Shown in pieces: positions 23,088 through 31,412 of a DNA stretch of 53,558 nt. A program made the translations under genes and the position numbers. The notes below the pieces were generated by a model that saw only the letters and a program-made list of their open reading frames with translations, did no database searches and was not told the origin of the DNA. This stretch comes from Planctomycetota bacterium (GTDB taxonomy: Bacteria; Planctomycetota; Phycisphaerae; SM23-33; FEN-1343): contig JAAYZK010000233.1 in assembly GCA_012514895.1 (NCBI GenBank), positions 1 through 53,558 of the forward strand. Reading direction: 5' to 3'. How positions within the stretch are numbered: the first letter of the stretch is position 1; the number at the start of each line of letters is the position of its first letter.

Positions 23088-23408
23088 ATGAAAGACACCC
23101 AGTCCATCACGATTGCCGTGCTGACCGCTTCGGCGGCGCTGCTGCTGACGGCCGTTCTGTTGGCCGGCGGGTCCGACCGGGCCGTCGCCGCCCAGGCCGA
23201 GAGCCAGGGCCGCGAGTACACGATGATCGCCGGCCAGGCGACCTCGCAGCGGGACATCCTCTACGTCGTGGACCGCGCGAACGAGCGACTGATCGCCTAC
23301 ACGGCGGACAGGGACATCCGCAACCGCCAGATCCTCCTGATCGGCGGCCCGGTCGACCTTGGCCGCCTGGTGCTCAGCGCTCAGCCCCAGCCAGGGCCGG
23401 CGAGGTGA
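23088..23408 (+). CDS. Small secreted or anchored protein, paralogue of the previous gene (106 aa)
   Basis: An N-terminal signal-like segment (TIAVLTASAALLLTAVLLAGG) with possible cleavage near AVAAQA is followed by about 70 residues matching the layout of the preceding protein: REYTMIAGQ, DILYVVDRANERLIAYTAD and RQILLIGGPVDLGRL. It is separated from its paralogue by 21 bp and followed 58 bp later by bioB. A GC-rich GCGAGG precedes the ATG. No enzymatic motif; likely a structural or ligand-binding envelope protein. Planctomycete lineage specificity is my inference from not recognising either copy. Confidence 0.72.
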   Translation: MKDTQSITIAVLTASAALLLTAVLLAGGSDRAVAAQAESQGREYTMIAGQATSQRDILYVVDRANERLIAYTADRDIRNRQILLIGGPVDLGRLVLSAQPQPGPAR

Positions 23409-23466
23409 GAACGGAGAGACTGCAGGCTGGCCGAAGCCTGAAGTCCGGCCGTCCGCGAGACTGACG

Positions 23467-24450
23467 ATGGAGCATGCTGCCGCCCAGGATGGTGCCGCCG
23501 CGCCCGTGGGGCCGCAGGAGGCGATGGGGTGGGTCCGGGCCGACCTGGAGGACCTGATCGCTCGGGCGTGGGAGGTCCGGCGGGCCCGGTTCGGCCGCGA
23601 CGTCGCCTTCTGCTCGATCGGCGCCGGCAAGGTGGGCGCGTGCAGCGAGGACTGCAAGTGGTGCTCCCAGTCGGCGCGGCACGTGACGCACGTCGACCGC
23701 ACGGTCCGTCGCACCGATCCCCAGACGCTCATCGCCGCCGCCCGGCAGGCCGGCGGGCGCGGGGTGGGGCGGTTCGGCATCGTCAATTCCGGCCGCGAGC
23801 CGATGGAGACGGACCTGGCCGCCGTCGAGGCCGTGGCGGGGGGGCTGAACGGCGGCGACGTCGAGTTGTGCGCCTCCCTGGGCCGGATCGATGCCGCGAC
23901 GGCCGCACGGCTCCGCGCCGCGGGGGTGCGGCGCTACCACCATAACCTCGAGACCTCCCGTCGCTTCTACGGCCGGATGGTCAGCACCCACACCTGGGAC
24001 GATCGCCTGGCCGCCCTCAAGGCCGCCCGGCAGGGGGGGCTGAGCCTCTGCAGCGGCGGCCTGTTCGGCCTCGGGGAGACCTGGGCCGACCGGATCGACC
24101 TGGCGATCGCGCTGCGCGACGAGGTCCGCCCCGACGCGGTCCCACTGAACTTCCTCCACCCGATTCCCGGCACGCCCCTGGCCGATGCGCCCCGCCTGAC
24201 ACCCGCCGAGTGCCTGCGGATCATCGCCGTTTTCCGCCTGCTGATGCCCGACGTGGACCTCAAGGTGGCCGGCGGGCGCGAGGCGAACCTGCGGGACCTG
24301 CAGAGCTGGATCTTCCACGCCGGGGCCACCAGCGTCATGGTCGGCGACTACCTCACCACCCGCGGGCGCGGCATCGACGCCGATCTGCAGATGGTGACGG
24401 ATCTGAACCTCCGCCTGGTGGGGGGGTTCGGCCAAGAAGCCGCACCATGA
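23467..24450 (+). CDS. bioB: Biotin synthase, with a variant auxiliary cluster site
   Basis: Radical SAM enzyme that inserts sulfur into dethiobiotin. The [4Fe-4S] motif CSEDCKWC gives Cys59, Cys63 and Cys66. Of the four ligands of the auxiliary [2Fe-2S] sulfur-donor cluster, Cys135 (ELCASLG), Cys195 (LCSGGLFGLGE) and Arg271 (AGGRE) are present. The position of E. coli Cys97 is Gly104 (RFGIVNSGR instead of the usual CIVASGR). YHHNLETS and the VPLNFLHPIPGTPL block support BioB rather than other radical SAM families. It overlaps the following ketosynthase by ATGA. No bioA, bioD or bioF is in the window. The missing ligand suggests a different auxiliary cluster, as in some anaerobe enzymes. Confidence 0.87.
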   Translation: MEHAAAQDGAAAPVGPQEAMGWVRADLEDLIARAWEVRRARFGRDVAFCSIGAGKVGACSEDCKWCSQSARHVTHVDRTVRRTDPQTLIAAARQAGGRGVGRFGIVNSGREPMETDLAAVEAVAGGLNGGDVELCASLGRIDAATAARLRAAGVRRYHHNLETSRRFYGRMVSTHTWDDRLAALKAARQGGLSLCSGGLFGLGETWADRIDLAIALRDEVRPDAVPLNFLHPIPGTPLADAPRLTPAECLRIIAVFRLLMPDVDLKVAGGREANLRDLQSWIFHAGATSVMVGDYLTTRGRGIDADLQMVTDLNLRLVGGFGQEAAP

Positions 24451-25676
24451 CGGCACCGCGGATCACGGGGCTGTCGCTGATTTCACCGGCCGGACGGACG
24501 GTCGAAGAGAACCTCAGCGCCTGGCACGCCGGCCGCGCCGCCGGGACCGACGCGGGGCTGGAACCGCCGATGGACCGCGTCCCGCTGGCGCGGCTGAGCA
24601 GCGGCGACGAGCTTCGCGCGGCCGAGGCGCGGTGGGGGGATCGTGCCGCGGCACTGGGCGTGCTGGCCGCCGAGGATGCCCTGGCGTCGGCGGGGCTGGA
24701 CGACACGTGGATGGCGCGGGGCGGCTCGTCGATGGTGGTCGGCACCAGCAAGTCGGGCGTCCTGACGGCCCTGGCGGCGGCCGATGTGCTGCGCAGCGGC
24801 GACCGCGAGGGGGCCGAGGCGGCCGCGGCGAGGATCTGGCCCTGGGGGACGCCCGGCGGGGCGTGCACGGCGTTGCTCCAGCGGTACCGCCCCGGCGGGT
24901 CCGTTCACACGGTGGCCTCGGCCTGCGCGACGGGCCTGGCGGCCTTGGCCCAGGGGGCGGCCCTCCTGGCCGAGGGGCGGGCCGACACGGTGCTGGTGGT
25001 GGCCACGGAGGCGTCGATCCACCCGTTGTTCATCGGCGCGTTCTGGACGATGGGGGCCCTGGCCCGCTGGGACAGCACCCCCGCCGATGCCTGCCGTCCC
25101 TTTTCGGCCGACCGCGAGGGGTTCGTTCTGGCCGAAGGGGCCGCCGCGATCGTCCTGCAGGCCCCCCACGCGTGCGGCCGGATCGGAAATCTTCCGGGGC
25201 CCGCCGTCGCCGTCGCCGGTGCCGCCGTCGGCAGCCAGGGCGGCGACCTGGTCCGCCCGAACGCCTCGGCCGGCGCCCTGGCGGCCCTGATCCGCCTGGC
25301 CTGCGGGCGGGCGGGATGGACGGACGGGCACGCCGACCTGATCCACGCGCACGGCACGGGCACGCCGGCCGGGGACCGCGCCGAGACCGCCGCGATCCGC
25401 CGGGCCCTGGTCGGCGCCGACCGGGCCGTCGTCGTCAGCACCAAGCCCATCACCGGCCACATGCTCGGCGCCGCCGGACTGGCCCAGGCGGTGCTTACGG
25501 TCCGGGCGATGCAGACCGGCCGCATCCCCCAGGCCGTCAACTACCGCCGGAGCGACCCCGCCTGCGACCTCGACTACAACACCGACGGCCCCCGCCGGGT
25601 CGACGTCGCCCGCGCCCTGTGCATGGCCAACGGCTTCGGCGGCGGATCGGCCGTCGTGGCGCTCACCGAGGCGTGA
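24447..25676 (+). CDS. Beta-ketoacyl-ACP synthase (FabF-like)
   Basis: 409 aa thiolase-fold condensing enzyme. The catalytic triad is complete: Cys160 in VASACATG, His302 in HAHGTGTPAGD and His338 in the GHMLGAAG turn, with Lys333 in STKPITG. This is the FabF/KAS II arrangement, not the KAS III (FabH, BioZ) one. The gene starts inside the last codons of bioB (ATGA), so they are translationally coupled, suggesting a link to the pimeloyl branch of biotin synthesis or to lipoate/fatty-acid supply. No acyl carrier protein or reductase is adjacent. The partner pathway is inferred. Confidence 0.88.
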   Translation: MTAPRITGLSLISPAGRTVEENLSAWHAGRAAGTDAGLEPPMDRVPLARLSSGDELRAAEARWGDRAAALGVLAAEDALASAGLDDTWMARGGSSMVVGTSKSGVLTALAAADVLRSGDREGAEAAAARIWPWGTPGGACTALLQRYRPGGSVHTVASACATGLAALAQGAALLAEGRADTVLVVATEASIHPLFIGAFWTMGALARWDSTPADACRPFSADREGFVLAEGAAAIVLQAPHACGRIGNLPGPAVAVAGAAVGSQGGDLVRPNASAGALAALIRLACGRAGWTDGHADLIHAHGTGTPAGDRAETAAIRRALVGADRAVVVSTKPITGHMLGAAGLAQAVLTVRAMQTGRIPQAVNYRRSDPACDLDYNTDGPRRVDVARALCMANGFGGGSAVVALTEA

Positions 25677-25729
25677 GACGCCGCGGCAGGCGGCCCGGAC
25701 CGCATTGAGCCTCCAGCTTCTCCCGTCCG

Positions 25730-25772
25730 TTATTCACACGCTGTTCACATGTTGAAACCCGAGTTGTCCACA
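25730..25772 (+). promoter_or_regulatory. Cluster of DnaA-box-like 9-mers in a non-coding stretch
   Basis: Three 9-mers in the same orientation: TTATTCACA (25730, exact match to TTATNCACA), CTGTTCACA (25741, two mismatches) and TTGTCCACA (25764, one mismatch). Their starts are 11 and 23 bp apart, close to one and two helical turns. An AT-richer stretch lies at 25842-25886 (CCATATC to TTATCGG). The block 25677-26086 holds no gene I can support. It could be an origin of replication, a DnaA-controlled promoter or a DnaA titration site. No dnaA or dnaN is visible nearby. Confidence 0.5.
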
Positions 25773-26086
25773 TTCACCCTCGGCACGGAGAATCCCCTGT
25801 AATGACGGGCCTTCGGCGGCCGCCGCGGCTGAGAGCCCCCCTATCCATATCTTCCCATAACATGTATTATCGGACGTTGTGCAAAGGGAAGGTTCTTCAG
25901 GCACAACCACGTAAGGAAGACCGGTCCCCGGCCGCCTGGACCCCGGGCCGCGGGGGCTGGGAAGGTTTCCGGGGCAAGTTCTTGCGCCCGTCGGACCGTT
26001 CATGGCGTACAATCGTTCGTAACATCGGGGCCGGCACGGACTGCCATGCCGACAGGTGCGATGGCCGCCGGGGACGCGAGGTGATC

Positions 26087-26518
26087 ATGGACATCCTCAT
26101 GGAGCTGTCGAAGGTCCTCATCACGGAGACCGGGGATCTGCAGTTGATCGAGTTGGCCGAACGGGACGGCACGCGGAGCTTCCCGATCCGGATCGGGATC
26201 ACCGAGGCCCTGGCGATCGACCGGCGGCTCAAGGGCGTCAGTTTCGCGCGGCCGCTGACGCACGACCTTCTGGCGCTGACGATCGAGTCGCTGGGCGGAC
26301 ACCTGGAGCGGATCGTCGTCAACGACCTGCGGGACGTTATGATCGGCGGGGAGCCCCGTTCGACGTTCTTCGCCCAGCTCCACATCCGCCAGGGCGACCA
26401 GCTCATCCTCGTCGACGCCCGTCCCTCCGACGCCATCGCGCTGGGCGTCGCCAGCGACACGCCGATTTTCGTCGCCGAGCACGTCCTGGACGCCGTCACC
26501 CGCTCAGGGGAAGCCTGA
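26087..26518 (+). CDS. Bifunctional nuclease (BFN/DUF151) domain protein
   Basis: 143 aa single-domain protein of the DUF151 family, known from thermophiles and plants as a bifunctional nuclease fold. Typical blocks are seen: LPIRIG-type FPIRIGITEALAIDRRL, a THDLLALTIESLGGHLERIVVNDL run, and HIRQGDQLILVDARPSDAIALGVASDTPIFVAEHVL, which carries the conserved Arg-Pro-Ser-Asp-Ala-Ile signature. The ATG at 26087 has GAGG at 5-6 bases; the frame is also open upstream through the non-coding block but has no better start. It lies just downstream of the DnaA-box cluster. Enzymatic activity and role are unproven for bacterial members. Confidence 0.88.
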   Translation: MDILMELSKVLITETGDLQLIELAERDGTRSFPIRIGITEALAIDRRLKGVSFARPLTHDLLALTIESLGGHLERIVVNDLRDVMIGGEPRSTFFAQLHIRQGDQLILVDARPSDAIALGVASDTPIFVAEHVLDAVTRSGEA

Positions 26519-26528
26519 TCTGCCGGCT

Positions 26529-27935
26529 TCAGTCCGTTGGGGCTCCCATCGGGAACACGCCCAGGGGCACGCGTGTCCCGTCACCCTCGTAATACACCGC
26601 CGCCAGGCGACCCGCCCCGGCGGGCCAGACGGCCAGGCCGGGCGTGCCGAGGCGGTCGAAACCCGCGGCGGCCGGGCCGCCGTGCAGGTGGGCCAGGCAG
26701 AAACGGGCGTCCTGGCACATCAGCCCGCTGGGCTGGTAGGCCTCGGCGGCCGGGGAGGCGGATTCGTACAGGCGGGGCCGCGCCACCCCGTCGTCCAGGA
26801 CGATGAGCCCGCCCCACGCGGGCCCCTGCGACAGGCACCGTCGGCCCAGGGCGCCGGCGACGCCGGGGCGGTCGAGCATGGCGTTCAGCAGACACAGGCG
26901 GACCAGCGTCGCCGTGGAGAGGTCCTCCAGCGGCGTGGACTGCCCGCCGACGCCGGCCGAGCCGCGCCGGGCCTGGGCGCGGAGTTCCGCATCCAGGCGC
27001 GACAGCAACGGGCCGCGACGGCCCGACCGCAGGGTTTCGTCGTTGGCCAGGCCGGCCAGCAGGTGCACGTCGCCGATGGTGAACGCGTAGGGCCCGGCCG
27101 CCGCCCACTCGCCCGCGACGGCGATGGCGGCGTCGAGCCGGTCGCGGCGGGCGGCGTAGGTTTCCACGACCGCCAGCAGATCCTCGCTCGACGGCAGGTA
27201 GCCGGCCCGGGCGATGCAGTACTGCAGCGCCTCGACGGCGGCGACCCACGGGGGCAGGTCGGCGATGCGGCCCTTCAGGTCGTCCGGGGCGAGTCGCGAC
27301 GCCAGCACGTCCAGGGCCGAGCGCCGGGCGGTGAACCCCGGGCGGTTCAGCCCGTCCAGCAGGGCCTGGGACCACGTCCGGCCCGACATCGTCTCGACGG
27401 CCCGCCTGAAGCGGACCTCCGTCGCGTCGTCCGACGGGTCGGCCTGCGACCACAGGCACACAACGTCCGATAACCACGCCGGGTGGGGGTGGCGCGTCAG
27501 CCAGTCCAGCAGGGCCTGCTGGAAGCCGCCGGGCACGCTCTCGCGCAGGGCCGCCAGGACGTGCGGTTCGGCCTGGGGGTCGTCCTGGATGGCCAGGAGG
27601 CCCAGGACCGCCTGGCGGACCGGCTGGGGCGCCCGCCCCGCCGTCAGGATCGTCGCCAGTTCGCTGAGGTACCACGGATGCGGCCCGACCTCGTGGACTA
27701 CCACCGACAGGCTCGCGATCCGCGAGGCGGGGTCCAGACGCTCGTCCTGGACGCGGCGGAGATTGTGCAGCGCGGTCTTCTGGGGCCCCCACTTCTCCCG
27801 CGCGGCCGGTCCGGCCGCCTCCAGCGCCGCCAGCGTCGTCGGCGGTCCCGCCGTCCCGCAGCCGGCCAGGAGGGCCGCCGCGACCACCGCCGCCGCCGCC
27901 ATGACCCCCCCACTGCGCAGTCCGCTCCGTCGCAT
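26529..27935 (-). CDS. Lipoprotein with HEAT-like alpha-helical repeats
   Basis: 468 aa. The N-terminus is a lipoprotein signal ([16 protein letters not shown]), so it is membrane-anchored. The mature protein is Leu/Ala/Arg-rich with repeated helical pairs around residues 60-330 (for example [29 protein letters not shown]), in the style of HEAT or ARM repeats, which bind other proteins. The C-terminal 130 residues include a beta-rich part ([21 protein letters not shown]). The ATG at 27935 has AAAGGGGGC upstream. It is convergent with the BFN gene (10 bp gap) and divergent from tyrS. No catalytic motif found; family not recognised. Confidence 0.75.
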   Translation of the reverse strand: MRRSGLRSGGVMAAAAVVAAALLAGCGTAGPPTTLAALEAAGPAAREKWGPQKTALHNLRRVQDERLDPASRIASLSVVVHEVGPHPWYLSELATILTAGRAPQPVRQAVLGLLAIQDDPQAEPHVLAALRESVPGGFQQALLDWLTRHPHPAWLSDVVCLWSQADPSDDATEVRFRRAVETMSGRTWSQALLDGLNRPGFTARRSALDVLASRLAPDDLKGRIADLPPWVAAVEALQYCIARAGYLPSSEDLLAVVETYAARRDRLDAAIAVAGEWAAAGPYAFTIGDVHLLAGLANDETLRSGRRGPLLSRLDAELRAQARRGSAGVGGQSTPLEDLSTATLVRLCLLNAMLDRPGVAGALGRRCLSQGPAWGGLIVLDDGVARPRLYESASPAAEAYQPSGLMCQDARFCLAHLHGGPAAAGFDRLGTPGLAVWPAGAGRLAAVYYEGDGTRVPLGVFPMGAPTD

Positions 27936-28023
27936 GGCCGCCCCCTTTCGAGCTGGGTCCGATGTCTCCATGGTCGCACGCGGGATTGTACCGGTGACGG
28001 CAGGCGACCGTAAAGGCCCTGAT

Positions 28024-28062
28024 CTCCCGTCTCGTCCTCCCGTCTCGTTCTCCCGTCTCGTT
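28024..28062 (+). repeat. Three tandem 13-bp repeats upstream of tyrS
   Basis: Three copies of CTCCCGTCTCGTT (the first ends in C) lie head to tail, immediately before the TTGCCA box of the tyrS promoter. They could be a regulator binding site or simple tandem duplication. The same motif does not recur elsewhere in the window that I could see. Confidence 0.75.
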
Positions 28063-28063
28063 C

Positions 28064-28092
28064 TTGCCAGCCCCCCAAACGGCCGGTACACT
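28064..28092 (+). promoter_or_regulatory. Promoter of tyrS
   Basis: TTGCCA (28064-28069), a 17 bp spacer and TACACT (28087-28092) end 9 bases before the ATG at 28102. The transcript would begin 2-4 bases before the start codon, a leaderless arrangement with no ribosome binding site. Confidence 0.6.
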
Positions 28093-28101
28093 GCTGCGAC
28101 C

Positions 28102-29316
28102 ATGGAAAACAGCCTTCACGAACAGATCGAACTGCTGACCCGGGGGACGGCGGCGATCTACAGCGTTGAGGACCTGGCCGAGCGCCTCAAGGCGGCGGCC
28201 GCGTCCGGTAGACAGCTCCGCGTCAAGCTGGGACTGGATCCGACGGCCCCGGACATCCACCTGGGCCACACGGTCGTGCTGAACAAGATGCGGCAGTTCC
28301 AGGACCTCGGCCACAAGGCGGTGCTGATCATCGGCGACTACACGGCCCGGATCGGCGATCCGACCGGGCAGAACACGACGCGGCCGATGCTCTCGGCCGA
28401 GCAGATCCAGGCCAACGCCACGACCTACATCAACCAGGCGGCCAAGGTCCTGGATGTCAGCGAAGACAAGCTCGAGATCCGCTACAACAGCGAGTGGCTG
28501 GAGCAGTTGTCGTTCGCCGACGTGATCAGGCTGGCGGCCCAGATGACCGTGGCGCGGATGCTCGAACGGGACACGTTCGAGCTGCGCTACAAGGCGGGGG
28601 TCCCCATCGGCGTCCACGAGTTTCTCTACCCGCTGATGCAGGGCTACGACAGCGTGTGCATCGAGGCCGACGTGGAACTGGGCGGGACCGATCAGACCTA
28701 CAACAACCTCGTCGGGCGGCAACTCCAGGCCAACGCGGGCCAGCGGCCGCAGATCGTGATGGTCATGCCGATCCTGGTGGGCCTGGACGGCGTGGAGAAG
28801 ATGTCCAAAAGCAAGGGCAACTACATCGGCGTCACCGACGAGGCCAACGACATGTTCGGCAAGGTGATGAGCATCCCCGACGCGCTGATGGCCAACTACC
28901 TCACGCTGCTGACTGATGCGCCGCTGGACGAGGTCCGGCGTCTGACCGACCCGGCGGCGACCCACCCCCGCCAGGCCAAGGCCGACCTGGGCAGGCGGAT
29001 CGTCGCGCGGTTCCACGGCGGCAACGCCGCCGAGGCCGCCGCCGCGGAGTTCGACCGGATCTTCGCCCAGCGCCAGGCCCCCACCGACATGCCCGAGATC
29101 GCCGTCAGCGGCCCGACGATCGGGATCGTCGATCTCATCCGCACCGCCGGCTTCGCCGCCACCAACAGCGAGGCCCGACGGCTCATCGTGCAGAACGCCG
29201 TCAGCCTCGACGACGCCAGGATCACCGACGTCGAGGCGACCGTCGAGGTGACCGACGGCCAGGTCCTCCGCGTCGGCAAGCGGCGGTTCGGCCGGATCCG
29301 ATCCAAGCCCTGTTGA
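28102..29316 (+). CDS. tyrS: Tyrosine--tRNA ligase
   Basis: Class I synthetase, 404 aa, of the TyrZ-like type. [14 protein letters not shown] holds the HIGH motif (HLGH), [19 protein letters not shown] and [16 protein letters not shown] form the amino-acid and ATP pocket, and [11 protein letters not shown] is the KMSKS loop. The C-terminal S4 domain ([26 protein letters not shown]) binds the tRNA. There is no leader ORF or attenuator upstream; the -10 box is almost adjacent to the ATG. It is a single gene followed by the remnant of an AraC-type regulator and the fba terminator on the other strand. Confidence 0.95.
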   Translation: MENSLHEQIELLTRGTAAIYSVEDLAERLKAAAASGRQLRVKLGLDPTAPDIHLGHTVVLNKMRQFQDLGHKAVLIIGDYTARIGDPTGQNTTRPMLSAEQIQANATTYINQAAKVLDVSEDKLEIRYNSEWLEQLSFADVIRLAAQMTVARMLERDTFELRYKAGVPIGVHEFLYPLMQGYDSVCIEADVELGGTDQTYNNLVGRQLQANAGQRPQIVMVMPILVGLDGVEKMSKSKGNYIGVTDEANDMFGKVMSIPDALMANYLTLLTDAPLDEVRRLTDPAATHPRQAKADLGRRIVARFHGGNAAEAAAAEFDRIFAQRQAPTDMPEIAVSGPTIGIVDLIRTAGFAATNSEARRLIVQNAVSLDDARITDVEATVEVTDGQVLRVGKRRFGRIRSKPC

Positions 29317-29337
29317 GCAGTGCAGAAGGGAATAACC

Positions 29338-29472
29338 CTACCGTCCGAAGCGGCGGTCGGGGTGGGTCGCGCGGTACTGGCGCGGGCACAGGCCGAAGCG
29401 TGCCCGGAAACGCCGGTTGGAGTAGCTGAGATTGCGGTAGCCCACGGTCAGGGCGATTTCCGTGATTCCCAT
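29338..29472 (-). pseudogene. Remnant of an AraC-family transcriptional regulator (C-terminal HTH only)
   Basis: A minus-strand frame of 44 codons reads like the second helix-turn-helix of AraC regulators: GITEIALTVGYRNLSYSNRRF then RARFGLCPRQYRATH and a stop. The pattern eIA...GY/F...SYFSR.F...fG.sP..yR is conserved. Everything upstream (the first HTH and the sensor domain) is missing: the frame runs directly into the fba terminator hairpin. It is therefore a degraded fragment from a deletion or recombination. A small functional HTH peptide is unlikely. Confidence 0.72.
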
Positions 29473-29479
29473 GTCCGTG

Positions 29480-29520
29480 AAGCAGCAACAAGGCCCGGCT
29501 CCGCGAGGGAACCGGGCCTT
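29480..29520 (-). terminator. Intrinsic terminator of fba
   Basis: On the minus strand AAGGCCCGGTTCC pairs with GGAGCCGGGCCTT (12 of 13 positions) around CTCGC, followed by GTTGCTGCTT. It lies 32 bp after the fba stop and directly abuts the AraC remnant. Confidence 0.78.
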
Positions 29521-29551
29521 GCCTTGTCGTCGGGGATCGTCGGCCGGGGGT

Positions 29552-30574
29552 CTAGAACCCGTAGAACACCGCCATGTCGCGGAGGCTCTTGGTGGGGATC
29601 TTCCCGGCGTTGCCGGCCTGGCCGAAGGCGATCATGCGCTGCTTGCAGACCTCCTTCATGGCCGAGCGAGCGGGCTTGAGGTAGTCGCGGGGGTCGAACT
29701 TCTCGGGCGTCTCGGCGAAGACCTTGCGGATGGCGCCGGTGATGGCCATGCGGTTGTCGGTGTCGACGTTGACCTTGCGGACCCCGTGCTTGATGCCCCG
29801 CTGGATCTCCTCGACGGGCACGCCGTAGGTCTGCTTCATCTTCCCGCCGTACTTGTTGATGATGTCCTGCAACTCCTGCGGGACGCTGGACGAGCCGTGC
29901 ATGACCAGGTGGGTGTTGGGCAGTTTGCGGTGGATCTCTTCGATCCGGCTCATGACCAGCACCTCGCCGGTGGGCTTCTTGGTGAACTTGTAGGCCCCGT
30001 GGCTGGTGCCGATGGCGACAGCCAGGGCGTCCAGGCCGGTGGCCTCGACGAAGCGGGCGGCCTCGTCGGGGTCGGTGACGTGCTTGAGGGCCTCTTCGCT
30101 GCTCATGCCGGCCCCGTGGCCGTCTTCGATCCCGCCCAGGCAGCCGATCTCACCCTCGACCGTCACGCCCATGGCGTGGGCGACGTCGACGACCTGCCGG
30201 GTGACCTTGACGTTGTAGTCGAAGGTGCTGGGGGTCTTGCCGTCGGCGGCCAGCGAGCCGTCCATCATGACGGAGGTGAAGCCCATCGCGATCGCGCTGA
30301 AGCATGTCGACGGGGCGTTGCCGTGGTCGAGGTGCATGGCGATCGGAAGCTCCGGGTACAGTTCGGAGGCGGCGATCATCAGGTGGCGGAGGAAGTTGTC
30401 GTCAGAGTAAGACCGGGCGCCGCGGGACGCCTGCACGATGACGGGGCTGTCCGTCTCGCGGGCGGCTTCCATGATCGCCTGGATCTGCTCCATGTTGTTC
30501 ACGTTCAGGGCCGCGACGCCGTACTCGTTCTCGGCGGCGTGGTCCAGAAGGACGCGCATCGGTACCAGTGGCAT
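29552..30574 (-). CDS. fba: Class II fructose-bisphosphate aldolase
   Basis: 340 aa zinc-dependent aldolase of glycolysis and gluconeogenesis, of the long Calvin-cycle/FbaA-like type. Seen are the catalytic and zinc ligands in IAMHLDHGNAPSTC (His-Leu-Asp-His), the VEGEIGCLGGIEDG stretch, AIGTSHGAYKF, HLVMHGSSSVPQELQDIINKYGG with a zinc His, and VRKVNVDTDNRMA. The ATG at 30574 has AAAGGA 6 bases upstream. It stands alone between its own promoter and terminator. Confidence 0.95.
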   Translation of the reverse strand: MPLVPMRVLLDHAAENEYGVAALNVNNMEQIQAIMEAARETDSPVIVQASRGARSYSDDNFLRHLMIAASELYPELPIAMHLDHGNAPSTCFSAIAMGFTSVMMDGSLAADGKTPSTFDYNVKVTRQVVDVAHAMGVTVEGEIGCLGGIEDGHGAGMSSEEALKHVTDPDEAARFVEATGLDALAVAIGTSHGAYKFTKKPTGEVLVMSRIEEIHRKLPNTHLVMHGSSSVPQELQDIINKYGGKMKQTYGVPVEEIQRGIKHGVRKVNVDTDNRMAITGAIRKVFAETPEKFDPRDYLKPARSAMKEVCKQRMIAFGQAGNAGKIPTKSLRDMAVFYGF

Positions 30575-30631
30575 ATCAATTCCTTTCCGGGTAACAGGAT
30601 CCTATCGACCGCCCGTCCAAGGCGGCCCGGT

Positions 30632-30660
30632 ATTCTACGGGGCCCGCCGAGGCGATGCAA
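30632..30660 (-). promoter_or_regulatory. Promoter of fba
   Basis: On the minus strand TTGCAT (30660..30655), a 17 bp spacer and TAGAAT (30637..30632), about 58 bases before the ATG at 30574. The -10 box matches 5 of 6 and the -35 box 4 of 6 positions. Confidence 0.6.
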
Positions 30661-30708
30661 TGGGCGAACCGGGGGAAACGTACGGGGGGTTGATAGCCGA
30701 AGGCCGCT

Positions 30709-31377
30709 TCACCGGCGATCGGGCGGCACGCCGATGTCGGCGACGGTGACGCGACCGGTGAACGCAGCGGCGCCGGGGGCGGCGAAGCCCCGCTTGGCGG
30801 CGACGAAGGTGACGGTGCGTACAGCGCGGATGGCCGGCCCGGCGGCCTGGCCGGTGTCGGCGTCCAGGCCGGTGGGGATGTCGACGGCCAGGATGGGCTT
30901 GCCCGTCGCGTTGGCCGCCTCGACGGCCACGGCCAGGTCACCGCGAAGTCCGCCGGTAATCCCCGTGCCTCCCAGGGCATCGACCAGCAGGTCGTAGGTC
31001 CCCCACCGCTCGGCCATCGACGTGGCTGTGTGTCCGGTCGCCGGGCGGCACACCATGCCCAGGCGAACGAGGGCGTCGAGGTTCACCCGGGCATCCCCGC
31101 GGATCTTCTCCGGCTCGGACAGCAGGTAAACGTCGACGGCAATGCCGCGCACCAGCAGGTGGCGAGCCACGACGAACCCGTCGCCGCCGTTGTTGCCCGC
31201 CCCGGCCAGCACCGCCACGCGCCCGTCCACGGCACCGTCGAGCATCGCGCAGGCAACGTCGGCGGCCTGGCGGCCGGCGTTCTCCATGAGGACCAGCCCC
31301 GACAGGCCGATGGCGTCGATCGCCCAGCGGTCCACCCGGCGGACCTCGTCACGCGACATGACCGGAAGGCTGTTCAT
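30709..31377 (-). CDS. nnrE: NAD(P)H-hydrate epimerase (YjeF N-terminal domain)
   Basis: 222 aa. It consists only of the YjeF N domain that epimerises R-NAD(P)HX so that the repair dehydratase can use it. The hallmark GAGNNGGDGFVVARHL is at residues 58-73, followed by VDALGGTGITGGLRGD and AVDIPTGLDADTGQ. The fused C-terminal ADP-dependent NAD(P)HX dehydratase domain of E. coli YjeF is absent here; it must be encoded elsewhere. The start at 31377 (MNSLPVMSRDE) has no clear ribosome site, and MSRDEV 18 bases downstream is possible. Co-directional with trxA. Confidence 0.87.
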   Translation of the reverse strand: MNSLPVMSRDEVRRVDRWAIDAIGLSGLVLMENAGRQAADVACAMLDGAVDGRVAVLAGAGNNGGDGFVVARHLLVRGIAVDVYLLSEPEKIRGDARVNLDALVRLGMVCRPATGHTATSMAERWGTYDLLVDALGGTGITGGLRGDLAVAVEAANATGKPILAVDIPTGLDADTGQAAGPAIRAVRTVTFVAAKRGFAAPGAAAFTGRVTVADIGVPPDRR

Positions 31378-31412
31378 CGCAACTGTCTATCGCGCAAGTG
31401 CCGCCGCCGGCT

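Noticed and set aside
28024-28062. CRISPR-like array.
   Set aside because: Direct repeats are head to tail without spacers and only 13 bp long.
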